Origin: Nematostella vectensis
Taxonomy: Eukaryota; Cnidaria; Anthozoa; Actiniaria; Edwardsiidae
Reading direction: 5' to 3'
Assembly: GCF_932526225.1 (NCBI RefSeq)
Contig: NC_064047.1
Location: 4,649,501 to 4,713,500, forward strand
Length of the DNA stretch: 64,000 bases
Under the pieces are notes generated by a model. The model had not been told where the DNA came from. It was given only the letters and a program-made list of their open reading frames with translations, and made no database searches. The translations under genes and the position numbers were made by a program. Every line of letters begins with the position of its first letter. Positions within the stretch are counted from its first letter, which is position 1. Below, piece after piece: positions 53,270 through 64,000 of the stretch.

Positions 53270-54506
53270 GCTTGTTGAGGAAGCCAGCTATGTTAATTCT
53301 TTCGATGCCAATCTGAATAAAAAGTAATCATTGTTTAGAACTATTAAGTGTGTGAGAACGCGATATTGCTGATAAATTTGTAGAGAGAGGCCGTTAGAAG
53401 TTTGGTATTATCAAACTTTCGCTTCGATAAATAATCCCAGAATACAAAAAAAAAACGGATGAGGAGAAACAAAACAAATTTTCAAATATTGCTAGAAAAA
53501 TAGGCAGTAATTTTGGTCTCTACATTCTAAGCTGGCTTTTTGTTTACAAATTTTATCGTCGCGAGGAAATTTTTTTGAGAGCTTTTTTGTGCTGTGAATT
53601 GTTTACATTGTAGTTTTTAATCTTGTCACAAATAGCCCGGTCTTATAGTCTTTTTGTTCTAAGGATGTGTACCAACGCTCTTTGTAATAAAAAAATGACG
53701 TAATTCGTAATAATTGACGCATAGCTAGAGTTTTGACCTTACAAATAGATTATTACCATCTCATGATTTAATTAATGCTTTTCTAATTCGGTCATAACTA
53801 TGTTTAAACCTTTCAGAATACTCGTCCACTTATTTGTATTTTACAAAGAGTAAGTTGACACTCGATATTTCTGATATTTTCAAGAAATCGATTCGATGGT
53901 CCACTATGTCATACAAGACTGACCTTATATACGCAAAATGGTGCAATTTGCAACTACAGTTTTTAGATTTTTTAACAAACCCCCAAATTTAATTTGCACG
54001 TGCAACCTAGAAGCATTTGTTATTATATTAGCTCGAGATCAGATCGATCGCACGCTTTTAAAAGGCCAAACAGGTTTTAATTTGAACAAAATTTTTAAAA
54101 ACAATTACCCGCGTGAGGCTGTCTGTAAAAAATATAAAAATATTAAATTGTTGTGGGTATTCTTAAGTTACTCCAGAAGTTATTTAACGATGAGATATCT
54201 GGCATTTAAAAAAGAACCTACCTTACAGTGTTCTTTAATATACTAAATGGAAGTGGCCGGAGTGTCAAGCCCATTTATAGTTTCCTTGGAGTATCTACAA
54301 CTTTAGAAAAAATAATCGCCTGTTAAAAGGGAAGTTGATTTTATGCAAATATTAAGAGAGCATAAGATATCTTATTTATGCTCTCTATAGAGCAGAAAGC
54401 ACGTTCGCTTGATGTCATTTTGACTTAAATTACATAATTGAGTATCCAATCGTGGATGATATAAAACATTTTAAAAGCCTTAGCTACCAAATTGACAGAT
54501 GGTATA
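53270..54506. other. Upstream region of the GPCR; no gene seen
   Basis: AT-rich. The 102-residue open frame at 53938-54246 shows no domain and has the composition expected of AT-rich DNA. Confidence 0.55.
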
Positions 54507-54793
54507 CAGGCCCGTACCCAGGATTTTTCTTGGGGGGGGGGGGGGGGGGACTGGGGGAGAGAGAGGGGGGGAGGGAGTTCTCTGATAAAAATCTAACCAC
54601 CTCCGAAAAAACAAAAAGGGATTTTTTTATGCCTTTGCAGTGTCTCTACGGGACGTTTATTGTCGAATTTGGCTACACACCAGAGTGATCTTGCTTATGA
54701 TTTTGATTGTTGTTTACAAACTACAAATAGCACGTCTATTGAGAACCAAAAGTGGACTTTCGGCCCCCTGCATCCCCCCTGGGTACGGGCCTG
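54507..54793. mobile_element. MITE with CAGGCCCGTACCCAGG terminal repeats
   Basis: Perfect 16-bp inverted ends, CAGGCCCGTACCCAGG and CCTGGGTACGGGCCTG. A 5-bp duplication GTATA flanks it (54502-54506 and 54794-54798). It is 287 bp long, non-coding, and has a G run near the left end. The CAG...CTG ends and 5-bp duplication match the element at 49043. Confidence 0.85.
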
Positions 54794-54863
54794 GTATATG
54801 TGGATAAGCATTTTTACACTATCGAGAGCTTATCGCATACACCTATTTCAATAAACGTTATCG

Positions 54864-54888
54864 CCCCCCCCCCCCCCCCCCCCCCCCC
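54864..54888. repeat. Run of 25 C
   Basis: Uninterrupted C homopolymer with nothing coding beside it. Confidence 0.95.
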
Positions 54889-55426
54889 TCAGTTAATTGT
54901 AACAGTTATTTTATTCAGTGGTTTATTTTTCTGTCTCCTTGATGTGCTGACTATGATCACTTGGCTGGGGGACGGTAACGGGTTTTACTTGTTTGCTGAT
55001 ACAAACTAGAGGCTTTACGAGGTGTGTTCTAAGAGAGGAAACACAGCATCATATTATGCCATGTACATACAATAAATAATAGGAAGACTTTCATTTTTCA
55101 GACAAGTGTTCAAAGTACCTGTTTCAAGGGAAAATGTATAGTATTTAGGGCTATAATATCCATTCCTTCCGCTTGGCGAAATGTATCAGATGCAAGGCAC
55201 TTCCTCACTCTATGCCAAAGCGCATAGAAAGTGTAATAAAGAACAAGTAGCTGCATCTTGATATTGATTTTTTATATACCGACAGACTATAATAAAGTAT
55301 TTTTATCATGATGTAATGCTTGTCCCGCTGCTGTTTTGTTAAACTTGTTTTTCAAGTAACTAAAAGAGTGCACGAACTTTTGATACACCCTGTAAACTTG
55401 GGAATAAATGGAAAGATGGAAATAAT
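54889..55426. other. Intergenic stretch; nothing recognised
   Basis: AT-rich single-copy sequence with no supported frame, RNA gene or repeat. Confidence 0.5.
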
Positions 55427-56553
55427 GTCCTACGTACGTACTCTAACTTTTCGCTTAAGGATTCCGAGACTGTTACGTTTGGAAAGTCGGGAAAAAATCA
55501 GGAATCTTTATCGTTTGGCCACGTTATGAGCCAGGAAATGTCGTACGTGCGTACTTTAACTTTTCGCTCAAGGATTGCGAGACTGTTACGTTTGGAAAGT
55601 GGGAAAAAATCAGGAATCTTTATCGTTTGGCCAAGTTATGAGCCAGGAAATGTCGTACGTACGTACTCTAACTTTTCGCTCAAGGATTGCGAGACTGTTA
55701 CGTTTGGAAAGTCGGGAAACAATCAGGAATCTTTATCGTTTGGCCAAGTTATGAACCAGGAAATGTCGTACGTACGTACTCTAACTTTTCGCTCAAGGAT
55801 TGCAAGACTGTTACGTTTTAAAAGTCGGGAAACAATCAGGAATCTGTATCGTTTGGCCAAGTTATGAACCAGGAAATATCGTACGTACGTACTCTAACTT
55901 TTCGCTCAAGGATTGCGAGACTGTTACGTTTGGAAAGTCGTGAAAAAATCAGGAATCTTTATCGTTTGGCCAAGTTATGAACCAGGAAATGTCGTACGTA
56001 CGTACTCTAACTTTTCGCTCAAGTGCGAGACTGTTACGTTTGGAAAGTCGGGAAAAAATCAGGAATCTTTATCGTTTGGCCAAGTTATGAACCAGGAAAT
56101 GTCGTACGTACGTACTCTAACTTTTCGCTCAAGGATTGCGAGACTTTACGTTTGGGAAGTCGGGAAAAAATCAGGAATCCTTATCGTTTGGCCAAGTTAT
56201 GAACCAGGAAATGTCGTACGTACGTACTCTAACTTTTCGCTCAAGGATTGCGAGACTGTTACGTTTGGAAAGTCGGGAAAAAATCAGGAATCTTTATCGT
56301 TTGGCCAAGTTATGAACCAGGAAATGTCGTACGTACGTACTCTTAACTTTTCGCTCAAGGATTGCGAGACTGTTACGTTTGGAAAGTCGGGAAAAAAATC
56401 AGGAATCTTTATCGTTTGGCCAAATTATGAACCAGGAAATGTCGTACGTACGTACTCTAACTTTTCGCTCAAGGATTGCGAGACTGTTACGTTTGGAAAG
56501 TCGAGAAAAAATCAGGAATCTTTATCGTTTGGCCAAGTTATGAACCATATGAC
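55427..56553. repeat. 113-bp tandem repeat, about ten copies
   Basis: Each copy begins near GTCGTACGTACGTACTCTAA and runs through TTTTCGCTCAAGGATTGCGA and TATCGTTTGGCCAAGTTATG. Spacings between starts are 113, 112, 113, 113, 113, 110, 112, 113 and 115. Because 113 is not divisible by three, the open frame cycles through all frames with the repeat. It is not called as a gene. Confidence 0.93.
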
Positions 56554-56930
56554 TGAAAATACTTATGAAAATACTATGCTTTTTCCATATGACTGCGCCC
56601 CCCCCCCCCCCTCCTCTTCGGTCAAAATTGGGTCATTTTTAGGAATCTCCAAAATACTAGGCTTTTTCCATATGATACCAATGACTGCGCACCCCTCCCC
56701 CCTCGGCCAATCCTGGGAACGCGTCTGACCAGCGTAAGGGTCTTAAAAAGGCCAAGGAAAGGCGTTATATCGCTTTATTTGAATTAGGGACCCTATTTAG
56801 AAAAAAAAACATTTAATGTAAAAAAAAAACATTTTGCAGGGTGGCTGTTTCCTCATCACCAGGAAAGCCATTAACCAGACTAAGGGATCGTATTAATATC
56901 TTTCCTAATTTCTTTTACTATGGGCGGCTA

Positions 56931-57130
56931 GTATTGCTTGAGCGAATATCGATCGATTGATAGATGGAAACGTCAATTTTATTCAATGATTGCTATAGAG
57001 CATTTCTTTCTCCACTCAGCCACTATAATGAATAATTCTTCTTGTTTAAGTGCAAAAACGTAATAAGTACAAGTGCTTGTTATCCATTTGTGTCTACTCC
57101 TTCCGCCTCCACATTTTCAAGACAAAGGGA
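56931..57130 (+). other. Duplicated gene-upstream segment (relic)
   Basis: TTGAGCGAATATC, TGATAGATGGAAAC, AGTACAAGTGCTT and GTGTCTACT occur in the same order and at similar spacing as at 46731-46970 upstream of the vWA gene. A third partial match is at 58540-58640. No module exon follows before 58.5 kb. Confidence 0.5.
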
Positions 57131-57566
57131 AACGCACTTTAAAAAATACTATATAAATTTATAGAGCTTTAATTATTGAATAATATCCAATTGAAACAGG
57201 AAAAAACACATCCCAAAGGAGAGATTTTGTTTGAACACGCTGGTGCTCTTGCCTGCTTTCGTGATGATGAAATATAGCCAAGAAATGATGCCCGACTTTT
57301 GGTGTATTGTTATAGCTATGACCGTTGTTATAGCTGTAACCGTTAAGTAGACCAAGTAACCTTATAATTGACCCATACGCGGGCGTGTCCCTGGTTCCTA
57401 TTACATTATTGCAAAAGGATACGAATCTCTGGCCTAGCTGTAAAGCTTTTTAAAGCTTTAAAACAGCTTTGTCAATTACGTTTTTTTTGTAATTCTAGAA
57501 GCTATAAAACTAGTGGTAAAAGTCCACATTTGCCTATGTCCCGCTTTTTTTTCAGTAGCGTATCTA

Positions 57567-57628
57567 CGAGGATCCAGCGTACTTTGCGGGCGCTTCGGCC
57601 CAAAGCCGCAAAGTACGCTGGATCCTCG
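57567..57628. repeat. Perfect 23-bp inverted repeat with 16-base loop
   Basis: The left arm 57567-57589 (CGAGGATCCAGCGTACTTTG then CGG) and right arm 57606-57628 are exact complements, separated by GCGCTTCGGCCCAAAG. GC-rich in AT-rich surroundings. A perfect stem implies recent origin or selection. Confidence 0.9.
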
Positions 57629-58260
57629 AGCATGTGCAGCCAAGTGAAATTGAAATGTTATCTGAATAAGAAAAACACCAGCATATGGCTTATAAGGAAG
57701 ATCAAAAGGCCATATGGCAATAAGGAAGATCAAAAGGTCATGTCATGGTCTCTTGGGAAGATACTGTGCAAACATCGTCCAGCAGTCCCGCTCGACTGAC
57801 CGCGACACAAATGACTTTCAAAGAGTGCACATACAGTAGAAAACATTTGTTCTTACTTTATTCGCTTTTCTCTAGTTATTCAGAAAAATGGAAAGCAAGG
57901 CAGTAACCCCCCCTTGCCTTTTTTTTTATTTTTTATCCACTAAAAACGTAAATTGTTTTAAGGGGTGTCCGTGATTGTGGCACAAATGGGATAATAGCAA
58001 TAAATGTCACCCTGGCTTAAACGCTAACAGCATATAGACGAGAATATGGGAACAAGCGGGGTCTAAGTGTTAAAAAAAATACTTTATTTCCTTTTCCAGG
58101 TTTGAATTCCATCCTTCTGTTTGCTCTCTCTTATACAGTCGTTTTGGGCTTTGAGGTGGTATTTATAACAAAAAGATTGCCAAGAAGCTTTCTCTCTTAT
58201 GATCCATGCGTATCCCTTTATTTTGGCAAAATTATCAAAAAAGGTGCTTCGATTTAAATA

Positions 58261-58263
<3 letters not shown>

Positions 58264-58312
<49 letters not shown>
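58264..58312. repeat. (AT)n microsatellite
   Basis: About 24 uninterrupted AT dinucleotides. Confidence 0.98.
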
Positions 58313-58314
<2 letters not shown>

Positions 58315-59340
58315 GAAACTAAATCGGGACCATGACTAGAAGAGGTATAAAATCATACAGTGATCGAGAAACTAATGTTACTGCACTTTGGGCCGCTTAA
58401 AATAAAGGTATTCATTATCATTGTAGTTTCTTTTTACATAAACCGTCGTATACTTCACAGGTAAAACAGATGGGCGAATATAAAAGAATAATATTGCGGT
58501 ATTACAACGTTATGATGCGTTAAAAGATTTTTTCCACCTAGCCATCACAATGAGTAATCTTTCGTTTTCTAAGGTTGAAATGTATCATTAAAACAAGTGC
58601 TGTTTATTGTGTCTGCTTCAACATTTTCCATTGGTCTTCTAAACACCTGAAACATTCTATTTGAATAGGTGAAAGGCTACATAATTGACAACTAACAATT
58701 ATTTTTGTCAAAATAAATCCTGGTAAAATAAAAAAGGTTTCTTTATGTCGGGAAGAATGTTTATATATTTAAAATTAAGAATTTTCAATGAATTCTATTA
58801 ATGCCTTTTTGTTATAGCTGGTAATTTGTCGAGGATTGCGGTAAGTGAGGGATTTGAAGTCTTATTCTGATAGGTAAAATTAATTTTAATTCTAATTCAA
58901 ATTAGAACATGGAAGACGAGGTAAGTACGTTGCGAAAACCAAAAAAGTAAAATCAATTTTATGAATCACCAATATATCCTATTTAAAGAGATCCATCCGT
59001 TTAATCGAGTCAACAGAACTAGCATTCAACACGACAACATAGCCTCAAAACTGCTCCTGGTAGCAATCATCGCTTCTGTACTTCTCACTCTTTGTTTTTT
59101 TACCGGCGACAAACGGTACGTCAGTGCCTTTATATCTAATGCTTACCTAGACCAGTAAACCGTAACACAATATTAGGAAATGTTTGGCCGTACACATGAA
59201 AAAACAATTTGCTCTGTACGGCGTATATAGAGTGTGAAATACGATGTCCGTTTCAAGCCTAGTTTCTATTCTGCTAGTAGCACGAGCATCATGTCATCGA
59301 CTAGGTACCATTTCCTACTTTTACTTTTATTAGTCGGGTA

Positions 59341-59948
59341 CTGTAAATGACCTAATAAACGCCCGGGGCGTTTATTAAATTTCGATGTTCCGAGGGGGAT
59401 CTTTCATTAGATAGGAGCCGTTTAATATAAAAGGGCGTTCTTTACAAACTATGAAAATATAACAAATCCATTCAAGTGCAGTTCTAGTCTCAGCCAGGAT
59501 CACTTTAAATTATAGCATGCGTAGCAAGCGTTTACCGTAGGACGAATGCAATGATTTAACGGTGCAAGTATGCGGTAAACGGAAACTAGTAGTTGGCTTT
59601 GTTATTCCTGGATGCTAAACTGCGAGGACAAAACGAAAGAAAATTGCTGACATCCTAAGCAATGAGATCAGGAACGTTAGAGAGCGGTACCCTGAACTTG
59701 AAATAAAACAAGACACCACTCACTTACCAGTGTTGATTAAGCAAGAAGGCAATTAAATTACCATTTATATTTCCGGAATCACTATGTCGTTTGTTTTTAA
59801 GCTGGCAGGGAAGGGAGCAGGAGGGACGTTTAATAGAAGGGGGCGTTTATTAGAGAGGGGCGTTTATTACAAACTTGTAAGCTTAGGGGGTGCGTTCATT
59901 AGATCAGAGGCATTCTTTAGATAGGGGGCGCTTTTAGGTCATTTACGG
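59341..59948. mobile_element. TA-flanked MITE in intron 1 of the decayed module gene
   Basis: Ends CTGTAAATGACCTAA and, as complement, CCGTAAATGACCTAA, each flanked by TA. It has internal tandem GGGGCGTTTATTAGA-like segments near its right end. A TA duplication suggests a Tc1/mariner-type or similar non-autonomous element. An open stretch of about 43 codons around 59621-59754 inside it might be a captured or residual coding piece. Confidence 0.6.
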
Positions 59949-60899
59949 TACGTTTCCGCTAGCGCGTCGGGGACAGTTCGCGCGCCACGGTGTAGTAGCT
60001 GGGATTACGCAACGTAACTTGAGGGGGTTTTTAATCAAACACGGAGAGCGCGTCGCAAACAAGGCACCTTAAGCCAAATTAATTAGATGGAATTTCGTGG
60101 TTTATTATCAAACTGTGTTCCCAACGCCCTTGACTGTGTTGATTTCTCTGCTGATAGATCCAAACGTTTTTTTGTTTATTATGCAGGTTGACATACAGGT
60201 TGACATTGGTGGTAAAAAAGGTAAGATAAAGAAAATTGCCTAGAAAAAAAAGCTAAATATCGCCCGGCGATAGTTTACAGGCGGGAAGATTGATTTTAAT
60301 ATGTGTTTTAATATGTGTGTTGTGTTGTTATTTTAGTTACTTTAACGCAAGTCGGGTGTTTCAAGGATACGCCCAACCGTGCTCTCCGGAACCTCTATCT
60401 GAACTATCGCCCGTTGATTCCCTGCAAAAAAACACCCCCAATTCCCCGATTTGATACAAGCATGTGCAAAGAAGGCATACGATAAAGGCTTTTGTAACAT
60501 GCATGGTATTCAGTTCTATGGCGAATGTTTGAGTGACAAGCACGCCTTTACAACACTTACGTGGAGCATCGGCTGATTGCTTAAATGGTGTGGGAAAACA
60601 TTTTGCGAATTATCTATATCGAATGAAAGGTAAAGGCTTGAAACGTTTTTTACGTACCAATATGTTTGGAAACAAAGTTTAATAGGGCATATTTGTATCA
60701 TTTATATCCGAAATACACTAATTCATTTTAAACTACTTGGTAAGATTTCCCGCGATATTTCGGTCCACTTCCTTTATGGACTTTTTTTGGTATTTTAACG
60801 CTGTAAAAACAAGAATTTTAGCGAAAAAATGTCGGGATAAAAATAACAATGCTTAAAGTAATGTGTAATACAGAAATATAGGCCCAGACTGGGCCTTTT

Positions 60900-61650
60900 T
60901 GAGCTGTCTGTGACAGGGGGGGGGGGGGATAAAAGGGCCCCCCTCCGTATTTCATGAACAACTTAGGCTATGACCTACAGACAATGATCGCCATTATGCA
61001 AAGAATCGTCACGCCATATTTTGGGTGTGGTCGAATCAATTATGACTATTAAGAGTATGCCTAACGTCACAATGACGTCATAAATACGATTTTTAGCTAT
61101 TCTTTCAAATATTGTCTAAATTATCAGATATCAGGTTGACATCACCTTGCATCATTTAGATATGCCAGAATGAACCTTTTTACGGCTTTGCAATGAAAGA
61201 AGGCCATAAAAAAACGTTTATAATCAATTTTTTTTGTAAGAAATTCCGCCATTTTTAACAATAGCTTTAAGAGAGCAAATTTTAACCACCCCTCTCTCCG
61301 AATATCCAAGGTAAAAATATTTCTAGCGCTGTTGTGAAACTTGTCACCTAAACAAACTTATAAAGTCAAAAGAGGCATTTAAGTCTGAGAAACAGGACAA
61401 AAATATGAAAAATTCACTACTTTTTAGTTTTTGGGAAACTTATATGTGCAAAAAACGGTTGCCATGGTAACAAGGAACGTCTCCTCAACATGCAATGTCA
61501 TCAAAACATCCGCAGATAGATTTTAGGACAAGTCATCAAGGTTGGGCCTCTTAGCTGCTATGGTTCAGAAGTTATAGCAATTTTCCAGGAGAGGGGGGGG
61601 GGGGGGGGGGGCTTAAAGAGCGACCCTCAGTCTGAATAGGGTTTAAAAAG
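60900..61650. repeat. Relative of the dispersed repeat in the tandem units
   Basis: Shares CGGTTGCCATGGTAAC-type words and the terminal signature ATGGTTCAGAAGTTA, a G run, and then CAGTCTGAATAGGGTT with 6440-7500. It lies in the last intron of the decayed module gene. Low overall similarity means an old copy. Confidence 0.4.
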
Positions 61651-62015
61651 ATTATCTAGTAAATTAGTAATTGTTTCATTAATTAATCTACCTACTCATT
61701 CCCTAAACGTCGTTGTGGAGCTAGTCCTTACAAAACCAAGAGGCGCTCATATAAAAAAAGTAGAAAAGTAGTATAAAAAGGTAGATTAAAAGACAAAGTA
61801 TGAAAAGTATTTTCTGCTACAAAAAATCTGGTTGCCATGGTAACCGTCTGAGTAATCTTGACTATGGTCTGAATAGTAGTCTGGGTTAGGTTTAAATTCC
61901 ATACGCTCATAACTAAGTGCGTTTATGAAAAACGCAAAGACTAACACTATTTACCTACACGTCAAGCTATCCCGTCGTTCGAGTCGCTCAGAACAAACTA
62001 CCCTTCCGTGGCAAT

Positions 62016-62132
62016 GTCTAATAGCGAGAAAGAGATGGTGGATCTGGCAGGACTTGAGATCTATCTCTACAACAGCAACACGGGAAAATATTGTGTATTT
62101 TGTAGTTGCAGAAAAAGTCATACATTCAAATG
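62016..62132 (+). other. Possible small exon
   Basis: The frame from ATG 62016 gives MSNSEKEMVDLAGLEIYLYN and continues to TGA at 62130-62132, with a composition more protein-like than its surroundings. A CAG acceptor lies just upstream, but its phase does not match the phase-1 end of the module exon, and I see no good donor. It may be a broken exon of the decayed gene or chance. Confidence 0.25.
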
Positions 62133-62575
62133 ATGGAGACGTTTTTTAAAGAGACTTTTTGGTATCTTCAGGGGAGACCATTGAAATAAAAGCTTACAGT
62201 CATATATAGGACAGGAAACAATGCAACATTGAAATAGCTTATACATCTATTGACACTCGCCAGGTGTAATTAAATGTGCTCGTTGCATGCTCGGATTTTT
62301 CAAACCTAATTCTCGCCTCCACACTATGTTCTCGCTAAGAACCATTTGACCTCCAATTTTTTTTTTCTTCTTTTTTTTTTCTCAGGCCATTCTTTCGACC
62401 TTGCACAGAAAGGAGTCTTGGGCTGGTCTGGTGAGACGGCACATCGGGCTATTGGCGACTTCGAAAATAAAAAGTACATAATTCGCCAGAATACCATGAA
62501 GTTGTACTTGGACAAGCTTGGAATGAAGGGAGTTGTCGGAGCAAATAAGGTGGCTTTCAAGATTAGATAGGGATA

Positions 62576-62581
62576 AATAAA
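62576..62581 (+). promoter_or_regulatory. Polyadenylation signal after the 62386 exon
   Basis: AATAAA, five bases after the TAG stop at 62568-62570. It supports 62386-62570 as a terminal exon. Confidence 0.45.
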
Positions 62582-64000
62582 CGAATATATCTGTATGGGT
62601 AAGGGCGGGTTCTTTATAAGAGTATGCCTAATGTAGGAAAAAGGAGAACATATTTGTCACCCTTTTTTGTCCTTTTCAAAAACAAAACAACTGGTTTGGA
62701 CAAAATATCAGCTAGGTTTATTCGAGAATGTCCCCACCCAATATCGTAGAGCCGCTGTGTGCTATGTTTAATTGTCCTTAATCCATTCACTCTTGGGTAC
62801 TTTTGAGCAACATTGTGAGAAAATCAGGCTGAAAATAGAACCTCAAACAAATAATAACAGCTTTAAATAACAGCTTTTCCACATTAGGAGAGTTTCCTAG
62901 GACACTATCAATTCTATTGGGGCATATATGTTATACTGTGGTTTAGGGTGTTTGAACGTTAAGCACGAAGAGAGGCCCTTGTTCGGGCCTCAAATCTGGA
63001 ACATTTTTGTGCTGAGAAAGGCGTTACTGTGTACATTAGACATGGTACTTAACTAAACGTGTCGCGGCATAAGCGATTTTAAAACGAGTGGTATCGCTTG
63101 TATGAATTTACTGGGTCAAGTCGCCTGTCGTTCAACGAGGGATGAGCAGTAGCGGATCTAGGGGGAGGTTTTAGCCAAAAGCTAGATCCGCCCCTGATGA
63201 CGCCATGATAACCGAAAACTAACAGCATTCCAAAGAAAAAAATATTTTGAGCATGCGCGAAACTTTTTTCCTCAAAGTTCACTGGGGGCCAAATAAAAGC
63301 GTTAACTTTTGTAAAAAGACATACGACTCAGAGTTTGTAGAGAAATGGAGAGAAAAGTAGGCACAAGATTGCAATTGGGTACTTAAGGTAATTCCCTTGA
63401 AATAGTTTTACAATCAATATTTTTTTTAAGCTTGGCATAAACAATATTGAAGTTAAGGGCTTTCAAAAAATGTAATTGAAAAAAAGGGGGCATAGAGTTG
63501 GCACGTTTTTACTGATCGCGCGAGGAAAAATCCCAACTTTTAGTTTTCAAAAAGAGTGCCTATAGTCTTTAGAAAATTAAGTTCTGTTTGTCGAGCTACC
63601 AAAATCCGATCTCCTAGTAGCTAACATTCAAAACAAATCACATTCAAGAGATCGCACTAAAAGACACTGTTTTCGCCACTATTTATACGGTAAAAAGCTC
63701 CATTTTGAAGTATTTTTACGGCTTTTAAGAGAAAATAAACAAACTTCTACAACCCAACTTTTTTTTTCTTATATCATTTTTCTGTATATATTTCACTATT
63801 TGAGCAAATAAAAACTGGGGGTAACCGACGTTTTTCTGTCAAAGCGATTTTAAGTAAGAAACGCTTGCCTTTTGCTTTGTTTTCTTGTACAACTGTGGCG
63901 CGCGCACCCTAAAAATTCGAACAAACAGCGCGCGCCACTATGCGCAGAAGAGGTGCGCAGTGCAATTCAAGGGAATTACCTTAATAAGAAAAGAGTCATG
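62582..64000. other. Right end of window; no gene seen
   Basis: AT-rich. The only distinct feature is the small fold-back element at 63147-63196. Confidence 0.5.
63147..63196. mobile_element. Minimal fold-back element with CAG...CTG ends
   Basis: CAGTAGCGGATCTAG and CTAGATCCGCCCCTG face each other across 20 bp, with perfect 10-bp inner arms. The flanks ATGAG and ATGAC suggest a 5-bp duplication with one change. It may be the two ends of a MITE left after internal deletion. Confidence 0.5.

Larger units (their letters stand above)
57131..58539. other. Intergenic region with a perfect hairpin and an AT repeat
   Basis: No gene supported. It holds the 23-bp hairpin at 57567-57628 and the AT microsatellite at 58264-58312, which have their own entries. 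Confidence 0.5.
59039..62570 (+). pseudogene. Third WSC-like module gene, decayed, with novel C-terminal exon
   Basis: The leader exon begins at 59039 and matches the lectin leader (same ACAACAT context, then ASKLLLVAIIASVLL), but ATG has become ATA. Exon 2, 60187-60220, encodes VDIQVDIGGKK and ends in phase 1, as in the vWA gene. Exon 3, 60337-60629, encodes QVGCFKDTPNRALRNLY, then LIQACAKKAYDKGF and GIQFYGECLS, but has two frameshifts (about 60418-60450 and 60550-60575); its 293 bases cannot keep frame, and the tryptophan of GECW is lost. After a phase-1 donor, an exon at 62386-62570 with a matching acceptor encodes 60 residues to a stop, rich in charged and glycine residues, of no family I recognise. 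Sequencing error could explain one break but hardly all three. Confidence 0.68.

Noticed and set aside
55526-56728. 271- and 113-residue repeat proteins
   Set aside because: The 113-bp period shifts frame with every copy, so the same DNA is read in all frames; no start context or domain.

Overview
The window is animal nuclear DNA. It has spliced genes, an intronless class A GPCR, a BEL/Pao LTR retrotransposon, MITEs and very long simple repeats. Secreted SUEL-type lectins, vWA proteins with cysteine-rich leaders and single-exon GPCRs fit an anthozoan cnidarian best, perhaps a sea anemone such as Nematostella; that is inference, because no species marker was read.

Positions 1 to about 45.5 kb are a tandem amplification of a 13-14 kb unit, present three times (about 1-14.04 kb, 14.04-27.27 kb and 27.27-45.55 kb). 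Each unit holds, from left to right: a TTG-rich simple repeat; a minus-strand three-exon gene for a 230-residue secreted protein (signal peptide, four-cysteine WSC-like module, SUEL/rhamnose-binding lectin domain); its TATA box; about 5 kb of non-coding sequence; a decayed second lectin gene; a 24-bp satellite array; and, in units 1 and 2, a Harbinger-like MITE. Unit 3 also carries an internal 2.1 kb tandem duplication and a 5.6 kb BEL/Pao element inserted in its satellite (37741-43382).

From 45.5 to 64 kb the sequence is single copy. A plus-strand six-exon gene (47632-51116) has the same signal peptide and WSC-like module followed by a von Willebrand factor A domain. An intronless rhodopsin-type GPCR lies on the minus strand (52301-53269). 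A third relative of the module (59039-62570, plus) has lost its start codon and is frameshifted, but ends in an intact 60-codon exon of unknown type. MITEs with CAG...CTG ends, a run of 104 G, a 113-bp tandem repeat and several fold-back sequences fill the rest.

The unifying theme is a cluster of secreted proteins that share one N-terminal leader and cysteine module and carry different C-terminal domains (lectin, vWA, unknown), each joined at a phase-1 intron. This looks like exon shuffling within a locus that is also expanding by tandem duplication. A role in surface recognition or adhesion is an inference from the lectin and vWA domains.
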